From: Reticulascus tulasneorum
Lineage: Eukaryota; Ascomycota; Sordariomycetes; Glomerellales; Reticulascaceae
Assembly: GCA_001557505.1 (NCBI GenBank)
Contig: LSAX01000004.1
Coordinates: forward strand, 2,604,001-2,668,000
Reading direction: 5' to 3'
DNA length: 64,000 nucleotides
The stretch's first letter is position 1. Every line of letters begins with the position of its first letter. Shown piece after piece: positions 10,972 through 23,916 of this stretch. Made by a program: the position numbers and the translations under genes. Below the pieces are notes generated by a model that saw nothing but the letters and a program-made list of their open reading frames with translations, did no database searches and had not been told where the DNA came from.

Positions 10972-13900
10972 ATGGGGTTTGTCCCTCCCGCCTTCATAAC
11001 CGCTGAATTCAAACTGACCCGATCGTCCGTAGTGTCCCCAAGTTTTTCAGATGGCTCTCGGAGCGCTATCCGGCCATTTCGCAAGTCATAGCGGAGAATC
11101 GCATCCCCGAATTCGACTGCCTCTACGTTCGCCTCGTCTCGTCACACCTATGAAGCATTGAGCGCTAACCGTACTTTGCTAGCTGGACATGAACGGAATC
11201 ATTCACAATTGTACACACAAGGATGCCGGGGAAGACGTGTCTTTCCGATTGAGTGAGGAGGAGATGTTCATACGCATCTTTAACTATATTGAACACTTGT
11301 TTGGGAAGATCAAGCCAAAGCAGCTGTTCTTCATGGCTATCGACGGTGTTGCACCCCGAGCAAAGATGAACCAACAACGAGCACGAAGATTTCGAACAGC
11401 CTTGGAAGTCGAGGAAGCAAGAGAGAAGGCTATCAAAGAGGGTGTGGAGATGCCCAAGGAGGAGGCATTCGACTCCAATTGCATTACTCCCGGTTAGTAC
11501 TCTGCTGCTATAGCAATAGCGCAGTGCTAACCTCCACAGGCACCGCGTTCATGGCGAAGCTTACTCAACAGCTTAAGTACTTTGTCAACAAGAAGATTTC
11601 TGAGGATGCGGACTGGCAGCAGTGCGACATTGTACTCTCTGGCCACGAAGTTCCTGGCGAAGGTGAACATAAAATTATGGAGTACATCCGGAATGCAAAG
11701 GCTCAGCATAATTACGATGCCAACGTCCGCCACTGTCTATACGGTCTTGATGCTGATCTCATCATGCTTGGCTTGCTGAGCCACGATCCCCATTTTTGTC
11801 TTCTTCGAGAAGAGGTCACCTTCGGGCGTGCGTCGAAATCGAAGTCAAAGGAGTTGGAGCATCAAAACTTCTATCTTCTGCATCTCTGCATAGTGCGAGA
11901 GTATTTGGAACTGGAATTCCAAGAACTCAAGGAAGAGGGAGTGTTGAGTTTTCCATTCAATCTGGAAAGGGTGATTGATGATTTCATTCTCATGGGCTTC
12001 TTCATCGGAAATGATTTCCTTCCAAACCTACCTCGACTTCATATCAACGAAGGTGCTCTGGCTTCGATGTTCCGAATATACAAGGCTGTCCTCCCGGAAT
12101 GCGACGGGTATATCAACGAAGGCGGCATTATCAATCTCGAACGGCTCTCGCGCCTACTGGAAGGACTGTCAAAGGACGAAACGAGTCAGTTCGAGCATGA
12201 TGTATCTGACGAGAAATGGTTCCAGTCAAAAAAGTTGAGTGAAGAAAACGGCATCGATAGGCCGAAGCCAAAAGGTAACAAGATCGTTCTCACATCTTCG
12301 CAAAGAGATATCTGGAAGAACAAGATCCGACAATATGTTTCCAAGCACTCATCTGAGCCACTTGATCTCGGTTCGGACCTGAATGCTGCGGATCGCAAGT
12401 TCGTTCAAAATCTTGCTGATACATTGCATCTGGACTGGTCAACGAAGGAGGATGACGAAGGGCACCGGCGTTTAATCCTATCTTTCCGAGACAACGGAGA
12501 CGCAGCGAATGATGAGGAAGAGGAAGGGACTTTAGCTCTGTACCGTGTTATCCGGACTTACGACAAAGCCACTGTTGTCGATGTAACGTCAGATGACGCC
12601 AAACGACATTACGAGGAGCTGTACGCGCAAAAGTATCAAGGTTGGAAGACTAAATACTACCTGCAAAAGTTCGAAGAATGGGCTCCAGAAGCATATGACA
12701 CTGAGCTCGTCAATCTCTGCGAGAACTATGTTCAGGGTCTCCAGTGGGTTTTGCATTACTACTATCAGGGCATCGCGTCATGGCCGTGGTTCTACCGTTA
12801 TCACTACTCTCCGTTGACTTCCGGTAAGTTCTTTATCACCAACGTATCTGATTGGGAATTTGCTAATATCGTTATGCTTAGATGTCATCAAGGGCCTGGG
12901 AGCAGATCTCAAGTTCAAAAAAGGAACTCCATTCCGGCCCTACGAACAGCTGATGGGAGTCTTACCCGACAGAAGCAAGAAAATTGTGCCAACCGTCTAC
13001 TGGGAACTGATGACCGATCCAAAATCGCCCATCATCGATTTTTACCCGAGAGACTTTGAACTCGATATGAACGGCAAGAAAATGGAGTGGGAAGCTATCG
13101 TGAAAATTCCGTTCATAGACGAACGTCGACTTCTCTCCGCTATGGCACCGAAAAACGAGCTTCTCAGTGATGAAGAGAAAGCAAGAAATCAATTCGGCGT
13201 TGCACTAAAATTCACTTATGCCCCGGATCTCAACTTCGTATATCCATCGTCAATGGTTGGGATCTTCCCTGATATTGCGCAATGCCACTGCGTCGAGAAC
13301 ATCTTCGATCTCCCGGATACGAGTGGGCTGGAATTTCGAACTGGTCTAGTTGATGGTGCGAAACTCAACATAAATGCTCTAGCTGGGTTTCCCACTCTTC
13401 ATACGCTGCCTTATAACGCGATGCTTATGGAAGGTTATGGAGTCAATGTCTTTCAGTCCGAGAGCAGGAATCCGAGCATGATCATAACTCTCGCTGATTC
13501 GGAAATGCGAACAAAGGCAGAAGCTGCAAAAGCGAAGATAGGAAAGCGTTGTTTCGTGGGCTATCCTTTCTTGCAAGAAGCAAAGATTATCCGTGTCTCG
13601 GATGAGCTTTTTGACTATGAGTTTGATGGAAGCGGAAACTTCGTGGCTCAAAAGAATCATGGGCCAAGAGAGATTGAGGGATTCACCAAAGAAGCCCACT
13701 TTATCGAGAGTTGGCACGCTAAAAGATTGGGTATCACCATCGGTCAAGTCGAGTCTCTGGTTCATGTACACATGCTGCGGGGTCTCATCAAGACCGATGA
13801 AGGTGCCCTGGTCAAGGAATATGGAGAAAATCCTAGCATGCGAAGTGTTTACGCGAGCCAGACGATAGTGGACGAAGTTGTCAACGAGGACGAGCGTTTC

Positions 13901-15430
13901 ATCGAGAAGGGCGCCGTGCCCATTGAGGAAGAGTTCGCCGTTGGCACTCGCGCATTTTTCCTGGCCGATTTCAACTACGGTCGCCCAATTGAGGTTACTG
14001 GCCATACCGGTAACAAAGCCGAAGTTGTGGTTTCCATGCTCAAAAACAAGGAGCCGGAGTTCGCAAAGCAGATCATCCAAGAAGTCAACCGTCTCAATCG
14101 ATACACCCCTTCGTATGCTGTCGCGAAAATGCTAGGTCTTCATCCTTTGGCGCTCAGCAAGATCCTCTCTTCTTTCCAGGTCCACACAGTGGGTGGCCTA
14201 AGAGTCAACTTGGGCCTCAACCTGAAGTTTGAATCAAAGAAGCAAAAGGTCCTCGGCTACTCTCAAAAGTCAGAATCTGGGTGGGAATTCAGCAATACCG
14301 CAATCGAGTTGCTAGCCAAGTACGTGGCAGCTTTCCCGGACTTCTTTGCCGCCATTCAAAAGAACCCTCAGGCAAGCGAGATTCAAGAAACAGATCTGTG
14401 GTCCGATCCGAAGATAGCTTCGCAGAGAGTCAAAGAAATTGGCGCGTGGTTGAAGGCTGCTGGGATCAGTAAATTGGAACGAGTCCCATTGGAGGCCGAG
14501 CAGCTGGATTCGGTTGTCGTTATGAGGCTTGCAGAGGCTGGGGAAGCGGCGTTTGCAGCATCTCAAGAAACGGTCACCAAAAGAGTCCAAGGTGTTCCAC
14601 GATCTGCCATAATGAAGCCAACGGAGGCAGAGCTCTTCTTAGGCAGTCAGAGGTTTGCTTTAGGAGATCGTGTCACATTTGTTGCCGCTGCGGGCAAGGT
14701 TCCCATCGCAACTCGAGGTACCGTGGCTGGAATCAGCCGAACAGCCAATTCGTTGCTGCTCGATGTCGTTTGGGATGTTACTTTCATGAGCGGTACCACC
14801 CTTGGCGAACGGACACCCCCCTTTCGTGGCCAGACTGTGCCGGCAAACTCAGTACTGAACACTACTTCCAAGCAGGTTGTATCGGGTTCCAAAGCAGCCC
14901 AATTACGACGTCCCGTTCCTGCGGTTACATCACTTACGACTAGTGCATACGGCGCAACAGGTGTTCCGCAGTATAAGGATGCGTCAGCTCCTGCTCCGCT
15001 GCGCGGGTCATGGCGTGGTGCTGTTAATGGCGGCGGCCACCAACAATCTGGTAGAGGCAGAGGAAACGGTGTTCCAAATCTGCTTCACAGCAGTCTGGTA
15101 TACCGGCCTCAGCAAAATGGCAACGGTCAAGGACACGATGCGAATGGGCAATCGCCACGAGGTAGAGGGAGTAACGGCAACCCCCGAGGTCCCCGAGGTC
15201 GGGGACGCGGTGGCCAGAACAATGGATTCTCACCTGGTCAACCGACAACCCAGGAAACTCAACCACAGCAGCCAATGTATGCGAGTGTCCCGCCACCTCC
15301 AAATCTCGATGCTCGCGGCCGGGGGCGAGGTCGCGGCCGTGGACGAGGCGCTGCGGGACAACGCGGTAACCCTCACAGGGGCCGGGGTGGAAGCAGTAGT
15401 GGAACATCTGGGGAAGCCACTCAGGGATAG
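10972..15430 (+). CDS. xrn1: 5'-3' exoribonuclease 1 (Xrn1/Kem1)
   Basis: Exons are 10972-10976 (only ATGGG), 11033-11126, 11183-11492, 11540-12823 and 12882-15430, giving 1413 residues. The first joins rebuild the diagnostic N-terminus MGVPKFFRWLSERYP, then LYLDMNGIIHNCTH. That stretch carries the Asp of the metal site and the basic cap-side pocket. Further conserved catalytic segments are GHEVPGEGEHKI and YGLDADLIMLGL (DxD). GFFIGNDFLPNLP and the D1-D4 and SH3-like domains typical of cytoplasmic Xrn1 (not nuclear Rat1) follow. The C-terminal ~180 residues are low-complexity and RG/RGG-rich, with repeated GRGRGR. It degrades decapped mRNA in the cytoplasm. The 5-nt first coding exon is small but gives the exact family N-terminus. 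It converges on spc3. Confidence 0.96.
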
Positions 15431-15842
15431 GAGACCTGTGAAGAGCCAGGTCGTGCGTATATTGTTTGTCCGGTTGAAGAATGGGGTCCTGCGTTCAGTG
15501 ATGGATGGTAAAAAGTGGCTTAGGATTGTGGATTACTTGTGACATCTGGCAAGCTTTGATAAGGTTGCTCTGTGCCATAGTATTGGCATGATGTTGGCTA
15601 TCTCCTGGATCTGGAGATTTGCTTGTAGTATAAAACACCCATGTGGATGTACTAAATACTAAGACCTAGGCAAACATGGGACATCCGCGGTAAAGACACC
15701 TGTCTGCTAGAGGACTTCCCATCTGGACACCGAACTTCCAAGCAACGTGCTGCATGCACGATAGTAACATTCTGCACTGCCAAGATTCTCCTGGTCCTCA
15801 TCCACGAGATGATCGGTTTAGGTCGCCGCCCTTTGCATTCCA
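15431..15842. other. Convergent intergenic spacer, xrn1 / spc3
   Basis: About 410 bp holding the two 3' UTRs; nothing else seen. Confidence 0.6.
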
Positions 15843-16618
15843 CTACTTCTCCTTCTTCTTGAGTTCGGGTAGTCTTAATGTCTTACTGACACCACCTTTT
15901 AGCTTCTTCCACAAGCCCAAATCCAAACCCTGATTCCAACTCAGAATCCCTACCCAAGGTTGGACATTATAATGAAGCTTCAACACAACATTGTCGGTTT
16001 CCGCAATCTTCCCTGACGGATGCGTGATCTGATATTTCGGTTTCTGGTTCTTGAGCTTGAGTTTCCCCCTAATCCGCTGGTTAGCTTGTTCGCCTGTTGC
16101 GCGTTATCAGTCCTAGTGCAACATACCGGCTCGGGTCAATGCTCTTGCCCTCCGCACTCTTCTTCAACTTCTTCAGCGCAACGGGGCTAAGATTGCTCAA
16201 GTGATCCGCGCTAGGGCTAGTGATGATGGTATCCCAAATGACAGCTTGGTTCGTCGAATTCTTGGTCTCGAGGTCGGGCCATTCGGCTGTTACGTAAACG
16301 AATACTTGCTTCGTGTTCCAATTGAAAAGCGAGGAGAAATCAGCGTCGAGGGAGAAGCGAATTATTGCGTATTCTTCCTTTTTGGACGAGTAGTAGTGTG
16401 GCCGGCCTTTAACGCTGGGAAGATGTTAGTGTGCTGGCATGAGAGAACTCTGGGCGGGTGCCCGGAAACTCTTACACTGTGACGCTGTCGGATTTGAGCA
16501 CGCCACTTGGCACCCTGGGTGTTATCAGGTCGGATAGAGCGATGAATGAGGCCAGGGCAAATGCAACTGTGGTGAAGAACCCGAAGGTATTTTGCGCGCG
16601 GGTTAGAGTGTTGTACAT
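15843..16618 (-). CDS. spc3: Signal peptidase complex subunit 3 (Spc3/SPC22-23)
   Basis: Minus-strand exons are 16618-16476, 16414-16127 and 16068-15843 (218 residues). The protein begins MYNTLTRAQNTFGFFTTVAFA. A single membrane span lies at about 12-32, followed by a lumenal domain. That domain contains the family signatures YAIIRFSLDADFSSLFNWNTKQVFVYV, an NSTNQAVIWDTII segment with an N-glycosylation sequon (NST), and a C-terminal VLKLHYNVQPWVG. Spc3 is an essential non-catalytic ER-membrane subunit that supports Sec11 in cleaving signal peptides. Both introns are GT..AG and rejoin the frame. Size fits the family. No frame longer than 60 codons covers it because of its short exons. Confidence 0.94.
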
Positions 16619-18124
16619 GGCGAAGATGCTTGCGCCGCTAGCCGGCGATGATGTTTGACGAAAATGTTATGCAGTCATGGAATGATTCGTTTGGATAAAG
16701 AACCGATCAGCTTGGTGGCTAGCTACCACGGGTGGTTGACGTGTCGTGTTCTCGGGACAGGTGGTTGTCTGAATGAGATGGGAAGGCCACGTTTTGGAGG
16801 CTCAGTGGCATTTCAGCCTTATGAGCTGTGGCGGGTCTAATTTGTCCCGTGGGTTGTGCCCATGAAATCCACTTGAATATTACGTAGGTAGCTAAGCGGA
16901 ACGAACTTAACTTGTAAACTTAAACCAGGACCCCCCAGTAGCTATTGATGGGCAATTCTCATGATCAAGAGACAAAAATCTGTTCCAAGAGTTCTATAAT
17001 ATCGATCACATAGATAAAAAAAAACCATTCCGACTGAGTATTCAGGGCGCCATTCCAGTGAATAGGTGCTCAGATAGCCGTGTTCATCTTCATCTAGGTA
17101 GACCGTACAGTGGGTCATCACTGGAAACGGGGTGCGAGCAAGGTTTCTAGTGGGCAAAGCCGCTGTGACCACAGTGATCACATCCATCCCATTTAGTTCG
17201 TGAGCTTCAAACAGGAGTGCGTGGTACATGGGTGCCTACAGCTAGTACTAGAGTGAGTGGTAAATATCGTACCTATTACCTAGAATTTCTGGTAATTCTC
17301 TGATTACCTGCAGACGGTGTTGTTAGTTCCCAGACGTTAATACTCCATGAGCCTGCGGGTGATTCCAGTTTGACCCATGGGGCACGTGGCTGAAGCGGCA
17401 CCTTACCACGATAGCCCAGGCAATTGATAGCACTCAAGGCGCGCCTCCTAAGGTATAGGCAGGTACCTTATCATGTGTCACGTTGGGACCGTAATTACCT
17501 GGCCAATTCGGAGCCTCATCAGTAAGTTGCCGGACTACGAATACTACAATCTCTCCCGCATTCAACCCCTTTCGGTCACTGCTATTGACAACCAGGAAAC
17601 CCAGTTCTCAATTTTCCGAACTGCTGATCTGGACTAAGGGACAAAACAACATATTATCTGCACCTTTGCTCTTCCCCAACCGCTTACAGCGCCGCATCAG
17701 TCTCAGCGTCGAACAATGAACCACAACCGCTTGACGAGATGGTGTCAAACACGCAACTCCATATGACACGATCTGATCGCGTCACATATTTGAAGGCAAG
17801 TTTGCCACTTTCTTCTCACTTTCACGGGACCGCCCATTCATTACTGGGTTATTTGCGCGGCCTGACTTGGTCACCCTATCGATGAAGGTTGAAGTCGCGT
17901 TCCATCGGCTGGAGTCAAGGCGCGACTTGGTTAAATGGGTGCCCACTGAAGCACAGGCCATCACAAGGCTGTCGCAAAGCGCGTTAGCGCGCCAAACCAC
18001 TGATTGGACCCCGACATCAAAATCTCACAGCCTTCCTAAGACCCCACTAACTTTATTCACAACCAGGAACAAAGTACCGGTCTCTCTTCCGCCCATTCAC
18101 CAGCGGCCCAGGCTTCTTCCTGCG
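16619..18124. other. Intergenic, no gene seen
   Basis: 1.5 kb between the divergent starts of spc3 and the SUMO protease gene. It contains scattered TAGGTA/GGTACCTTA motifs (16884-16890, 17459-17470). The frame at 17867-18157 only extends the true start at 18125 and begins with a non-ATG codon. Confidence 0.55.
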
Positions 18125-21100
18125 ATGAACCAAGGACGGAGTCAGTATTTCCCATGATCACGCCTCGCCTCATATCAATCTTGACGCTAACCTGCTCAGA
18201 ATACTCAAGTTCACTCGCAAAACGGGTCCGGCATCGGTGATCGCAAGTCCAGTGAGCGGTGGCACTCTGGCCAACGAGGAGGATCTAGCCAGGCCTGGAA
18301 CTGTTTCGATATCGGGGACGAAGGCCGGATGGTAACTCTCGACCTCATGAGAATCGTATTGCTCGTCGGACTGACATGACTTTCAAAGGAGTCCGCTTGA
18401 CAGATACTGGTCTCCCAAAAATTCTTTCCCAGACTACGGGTACGGTCTCCGTCTGTGAATTTGAGGAGCAGTCGGACTGATTGGTTGAAATATAGGACCG
18501 AGGAAGACGCGATGGTAAACGTCAATATGGTAACATTGTCAAATCCAAGACTGTACTCTCGTGAACCCGCTAACACGTGCTAGCAACGACGACTGAAAGA
18601 CCTCAATGCCGGACCCTCTAGACATCGCGGAACACCCAGCAGAGATGAACCATCTCCCAAACGACAAAAGAAGAGCTCGGTTGAGCACTCAAGACTCGCT
18701 GAGCAGACTTCGACTAGGGCCGCAGGCTACTTCGATCTAACAGCGTCTCAGTCCAAGGCTGATGGAGAGCCACAAGGTAGCCGCGAGGTCGTTGGGAATG
18801 TGGCCGAGTATCGAAGTGCACTGAAGCAAGCAAATGGAACCTCTGCTTCAAGGTCTCGACAGCGACGGCAGCAGCACCGGCCATCTGCAGACTTTGACAG
18901 CCCGCCCTCCGATGACCCACTTCAGGCAGCGCCACAGGACACCAACAGCGTAGCGATCAGGGAGATTCGGCCACCCTTCGCCACCAGGAAACGGCCTCCA
19001 GATCACATAGAAAATATCTCTGACGGTGAAGACGAACTTATCAAGCAGCCAGAAAGCAAAAGGCAGAAACCCGCGGTACACAGGCAAACGAACTTCTCGA
19101 ATATAGCGACTGCTTCACAATCCAAGATCAACTCGTCAAGGGCTGATATCACGAAGACCCACTTCACAACGAGATACGATCATAAAAATCCTCGCCTGAG
19201 GGTAAAACGAGCTGTTTCGGGGAAGTTCAACATTCTAAGTAGTAGCTTGCCCCCCGACCAGCAACTTCTCTTCCTCGCAGCTGCGGGCAGTCCCGTGCAC
19301 ATCAAACCTGTGAACCGCGCGGGAAACGGCCTCCCCTATAACTGGCTCGAGGTGAACTTGAGCACATGTCGTTCCATTGAGTTTTCTTTGCAATCCAGCC
19401 CTTACCTAGTCATCAAAAGATCCTCGGGAAAGGATATTCAACCTCTCCTAGCGATCGAGCTCGACGATGTCAACGCGGCCGACTGTTTCGTCCAATGGGC
19501 TTATTCTCGACTCGAGAAGTCTACACTACTGAAAATTGAGATGAATAGCCGCACACCGTAAGCTTTCTTACCCTTCTTTCTCTTCATTGTCACCTAACAA
19601 CCTTCAGCGGGTATTTGGAAAGGGTGTTCAACAGACAGCTCGAGGAATCAGAAGGTTACCGCGGCTCTCGTGGCCAAGATTCTGTTCCAGATGATATGGA
19701 CCTACTCCAGTACAACGTAGCCAGCAAAGAAGACGTTAACGAGGACCGAACTAAGCAACCTCAGCTTTTGTCGCAGGCTCTTATAAGGCCAAAAGCCGCG
19801 TCGACTACGACGGAGCGACGTTCACTTAGGGGAGATATGAGAAACCAGGACTCTGCATTTACACCGAGCTCCATAGGTGGTTCTCGGGAGGAACCCATCT
19901 CCGACGATCAGCTTCTCCCAGTGACTCGGCGTAATCGGGCGAGAAAGTCGACCCCGCCGCGACCTCCTACACCTGAGCGTTGGACGGTCAAGAATCCAGA
20001 CTGGTCGACATCGATGGACTGGGGACGTTCGCTCATTTTCCCGGCCACTGGTAAGAATCGAGCTACAGTGGACAAGGATGACATCCCAAGACTTGATGAG
20101 GGTGAATTTCTCAACGACAACCTCATCATTTTCTACCTTCGATATCTCCAAGACAAGCTGGAAAAGGAGCACAAAGACTTGTCTGATAGAATCTACTTCT
20201 TAAACACTTGGTTCTTCGAGAAGCTCAAACCGACAAAGGGTCGGAGCATCAACTATGACGGGGTCAAGGGTTGGACAGCCAAGATTGATCTCTTCTCTTA
20301 TGACTACATTATTGTGCCTGTCAATGAGAGCGCACATTGGTATCTCGCGATCATTTGCAATCCGTCGAAGCTTCTGGCACCCAAGATTGAACCGAGCTCT
20401 CAAGAACGCGAGGGAGGCCGGGGAAGCGAGCCGCGAACTGGAGGAGATGGAGACGAATCATCACGTACCGATGATGATGACATTGTCCAGATTACTTCTG
20501 ACATCGCACACGAAAAGAATGAAATCTTACGGCGCAAACCCCCCTACCAGCACGAGACACCTCTCTCCAAGGCTCTGGGTGCAAGGTCGCGATCCTCCAG
20601 AAAGTCTCATGGTCCCATCGCTCGAAAGTATAGCCCTGATGAACCGAGAATCATCACACTTGATTCTCTTGGTAATCCGCATTCGCCTACTTGCAGTATC
20701 CTGCGAGATTATCTGGTCCAGGAGATCAAGCACCGAAAGAACATCGAAATAGATACCCCACCCTCACTAGGTATGACGGCCAAGGGAATCCCTGAGCAAT
20801 CCAACTATTACGATTGCGGGCCGTTCCTGCTCGGTTACATTCAAGAGTTCTTGAAAAGTCCAGACCAATTCGTTCGGAGCATACTCCAAAAGGAGGAGAT
20901 ATCCTGGGACATCAAGCCATCCAATTTGCGAGATGAAGCTCGAGATGTCATCTTTAGCCTGCAGAGGCAACAGCAAGCTCGACTAGCTCTAGAGAAGGAG
21001 GCCAAGAGGCAGACGAAGACCCGCAAGCAGACACAGAAGACGGACCTGGTGATATCGGACGTTTCATCACCTACAGGGATAATTGTTAACGGAGAAGGCT

Positions 21101-21681
21101 CGGCGAGCTTGAAGCCTCCGCCACCAAGGAAGACCGAAAAGGGCACAGCGGCAAACGAACTCACGATACCAAAGGGCAAACTTGACACTCACTCGGCAGT
21201 GACCAGGCCTCTGGTGTCTGACGGACTTCATGAAGGCTCGCGCAACAACTTACTACCGCTTCTAGATGTTAGTTCCCAAGCAACGGACCAATCTGATCCA
21301 GTTGCAGGATCACAACCCCCTCGATCGAGCCATGGGGTGATGCGGACAGACCCGTCTAGTACGGCAGAAGCGAAGCGTGCTTCAACCTCGGTGCGAAGCG
21401 ATTCATCAATGATGGGGGATGGGCAATCTGCTTATCTCTCAGGCGATGATGATAATTCAAGGCTCCTGCGTCCAATATCTTCCTCATCGTCTCCTACAGT
21501 GGTGGACGGTCAGCTGCCGGCGCAAGACTTGATGGCCAATGGTTCCCCAACATCGAGTTCGGCCGCCGTTGAAGTTCAGGACGATCCTAAGCCTTCAAGC
21601 AACAGCAATGGCGCCGCAGAGTTTCTTCTTGTCGGCAAACCCAATCTCAAAGGTGAACACAAAGAGGATGCGCCTTCATAG
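18125..21681 (+). CDS. Ulp2-like SUMO (Smt3) protease, C48 cysteine peptidase
   Basis: The exon model with consistent frame is 18125-18144, 18200-18331, 18389-18439, 18496-18514, 18584-19557 and 19608-21681 (1089 residues). The introns are 50-69 nt; all four 5' introns are GT..AG and show CTAAC/CTGAC/CTGAT-like branch sites. The 5' exons are less certain than the rest. The protease domain lies at ~540-840. It carries His (SAHWYLAII, ~642), Asp (ITLDSLG, ~751), Gln (PEQSN, ~796) and the nucleophile Cys (YYDCGPF, ~802). A charged insert of ~95 residues between His and Asp is a Ulp2-type trait. The N-terminal half is basic/Ser-rich (PSPKRQKKSS, TRKRPP). The C-terminal 250 residues are disordered. 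It should remove SUMO, especially poly-SUMO chains, in the nucleus. Confidence 0.88.
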
Positions 21682-22143
21682 AACGGGGGCAAGCGGTATG
21701 TGTACGCTGGTTCAGGGGAGAGGGCGAGAGATAGGGTATGATTCGGCGTGCTCAGTGGGCGGTCACAACTCCGTCTTGATAGAGGGATTTCGGCAGTAGC
21801 CAACATGCAAGGGATTGTGGAACAGCACAGGCATAAGCACATGGTGTGGCGTTTGGTAAACCAGGCTCGCGAAGGTCGCGAGCAGATACTGGTTCTGTAC
21901 TTTTTGATGGTTTTTGTTGAGGTACACTCACCTTGTTGGAGTGGGCATGGGTTTTGTAGAAACGATAACGTAGCAGTAATATAATTACTTGTTCACTAGT
22001 TTGCTGAACCTTGCGTGATTTAAGGATTTGTGCTCGAGGAACGGGAGTTGATTCTAGGTGGAGATAAGAGGGTTGTGTCTCAAGTCATTGATCGTACATT
22101 AAGTACACGATCAGTCTACTCTTTTGCACGCCCAAAATTTTCC
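21682..22143. other. Convergent spacer, SUMO protease / rrp9
   Basis: About 460 bp, 3' UTRs of both genes; no feature seen. Confidence 0.55.
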
Positions 22144-23916
22144 TTACTCCTCTTCACCAACTGGCAGCTCATCATGCACGCCGTTTACTGCCGGCTTTTG
22201 CTTTACCCTGGGCACCTCAAATACGACACCGCCACTCTTGCTACCTTTTCCCATTTTCCATCGTCCTAGCCGGTGCTCTTTCCCAACAGCGGCGACCACA
22301 CACAGGCCGTCCTGGCCGCGATCACCACGTTCAAAGACCGCAATCTCATTGATGACACCCTTGATTTCCCACGACCGTTGCCTGTCTCCGTTGCTCGTGA
22401 CACCATTTGTGATGCCGTTGTGGGGGTTTTCGCCCGGTCCACAGAGGGCGCCAACCCGCTCTATCTTCCGTCTGTCATCGCTCAGGCGCCATACTCTTAT
22501 GTAGCCGTCCCAGCTACCGCTCAAAATGACATCCGAGAAAGGTATCGTTCGCAGTGCAGTGACCCATCTGGGTTGAGGTGCAGGTACGGCTAGGGGGTTT
22601 GGGTGTTCTTCCGCTGATGCTTCATTCAGGGCTATCGGGGGTTCTAGGCCATGAGCGAGAGAAAGAATCGAGACAGGCTTCTTCTTTTGAACGCTCCACA
22701 AAGAAATTGAGCCATTTTGACTCCCAGTCACAAACAGGTCGTCGTCAATCATGGCGACACATTCCATGCTGCCTTCGTTCGGAAGCGATCTCGGATCCAT
22801 GGTTAGGCGGGACTTCTTGTCAGCGCCACCACCACCACGGAAGACCAATTGCGTTTCTTCTGAAACCTTCCATAGACGAGCTGTGCGATCTCGACTCCCG
22901 ACACTTATGCATCTCTCTTGTGCCAGTGCGTCTATGTCCAGAACCTCGTCTTGGTGGCCAAAAAGAGTTTCGAGATATGACAATTCATCCAAGCTCCAGA
23001 CCTTGACTGTCCGATCTTTGGAGCAGGAGTAGAGTTGATTGGTGCCTCGACGGAACGCAAGACCCGTCACAGCGTCCCGGTGGTGTGTGAACACTCGGAG
23101 GGGCTTCAGAGTTTCGGCATCGTAGACAATCAGCCTGCGATCCTCGCCTCCTGTGACAAGAAACTTCCCGTCCGGCGATGCAGCCACACACAGAATCTTA
23201 TCAACGTGCCTCTGGAACGACCTATCCTGGACATTATTGATATTTCCTCGAACCCAAGTCTGCAGTTGAGGTTTCTTCCTTGGTGGCGGGGGTGGCTTCT
23301 TTGGTTTTTTCTTGGTAGTTTGAGGGAATTGGGCTTCCGGCAGATCTTGTATTCTCCACTTATGAACGTACATGTCCTTCGTTGTGGTATAAGCGTAGGG
23401 TGCGCAGACTGCAATCGAGGTGAAGCTCTCGGTGTTGTTTCGGAAGAAAGTGTGGGATGCCTGGTCGAAGGCAAGTTCTTTTGCCAAGTTTCGGTATATT
23501 TTGCCTTTTGTCTCGGCGAGGTCTTCTTCTAGTCGCTCAGCAATGAGGTCCCGGTCAATTTCTTCGGCGTCAAATCCCGCCTCGTCCACCTGCTGCTTAA
23601 CATTTTCGAGATATCGTTCAGCGAGCCTCAATCGGCGTTCCGCAGCAGTTTCTGCCTCCCCTCCGGAATCAGAGCTACTCCCGGGCTCGGAAACACTGGA
23701 GGCAGTCTCAAGACTCTCATCGTCGTCGGAATCGCTGCCAGATATCGACTCGTCTCGTTCAATTCGGGTCTTGGTGGGGCCATTGGGTTTCGCGGCAGCT
23801 TTCTGTGCGAACTTGGCTGGGGCCTTTGTGGTGGCAATTCGTTTCTTAGGAGCTTCTGGGCCTGCAGGCCGTTTTCTCTTCTTTTGAGCTCCGGGAATGG
23901 TGAAAAACGAGGACAT
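22144..23916 (-). CDS. rrp9: U3 snoRNP-associated WD40 protein Rrp9 (U3-55K)
   Basis: Intronless, 590 residues from ATG at 23916 (MSSFFTIPGAQKKRKR). The frame stays open a further 48 codons upstream, but that part has no family likeness and would use up the promoter, so I take the shorter start. It has a basic NLS-like start, an acidic Ser/Asp stretch (SGSDSDDDES), and a conserved coiled region (AERRLRLAERYLENVK). WD repeats follow: HVDKILCVAASPDGKFLVTG, HHRDAVTGLAFR, GHQDEVLDIDAL, and later SGSWDGYIRVWRL. The insertion PKKPPPPPRKKP sits before the first blade. Rrp9 binds the U3 snoRNA box B/C region in the SSU processome for 18S rRNA maturation in the nucleolus. Codon use and length are normal. 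Confidence 0.93.
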   Translation of the reverse strand: MSSFFTIPGAQKKRKRPAGPEAPKKRIATTKAPAKFAQKAAAKPNGPTKTRIERDESISGSDSDDDESLETASSVSEPGSSSDSGGEAETAAERRLRLAERYLENVKQQVDEAGFDAEEIDRDLIAERLEEDLAETKGKIYRNLAKELAFDQASHTFFRNNTESFTSIAVCAPYAYTTTKDMYVHKWRIQDLPEAQFPQTTKKKPKKPPPPPRKKPQLQTWVRGNINNVQDRSFQRHVDKILCVAASPDGKFLVTGGEDRRLIVYDAETLKPLRVFTHHRDAVTGLAFRRGTNQLYSCSKDRTVKVWSLDELSYLETLFGHQDEVLDIDALAQERCISVGSRDRTARLWKVSEETQLVFRGGGGADKKSRLTMDPRSLPNEGSMECVAMIDDDLFVTGSQNGSISLWSVQKKKPVSILSLAHGLEPPIALNEASAEEHPNPLAVPAPQPRWVTALRTIPFSDVILSGSWDGYIRVWRLSDDRRKIERVGALCGPGENPHNGITNGVTSNGDRQRSWEIKGVINEIAVFERGDRGQDGLCVVAAVGKEHRLGRWKMGKGSKSGGVVFEVPRVKQKPAVNGVHDELPVGEEE

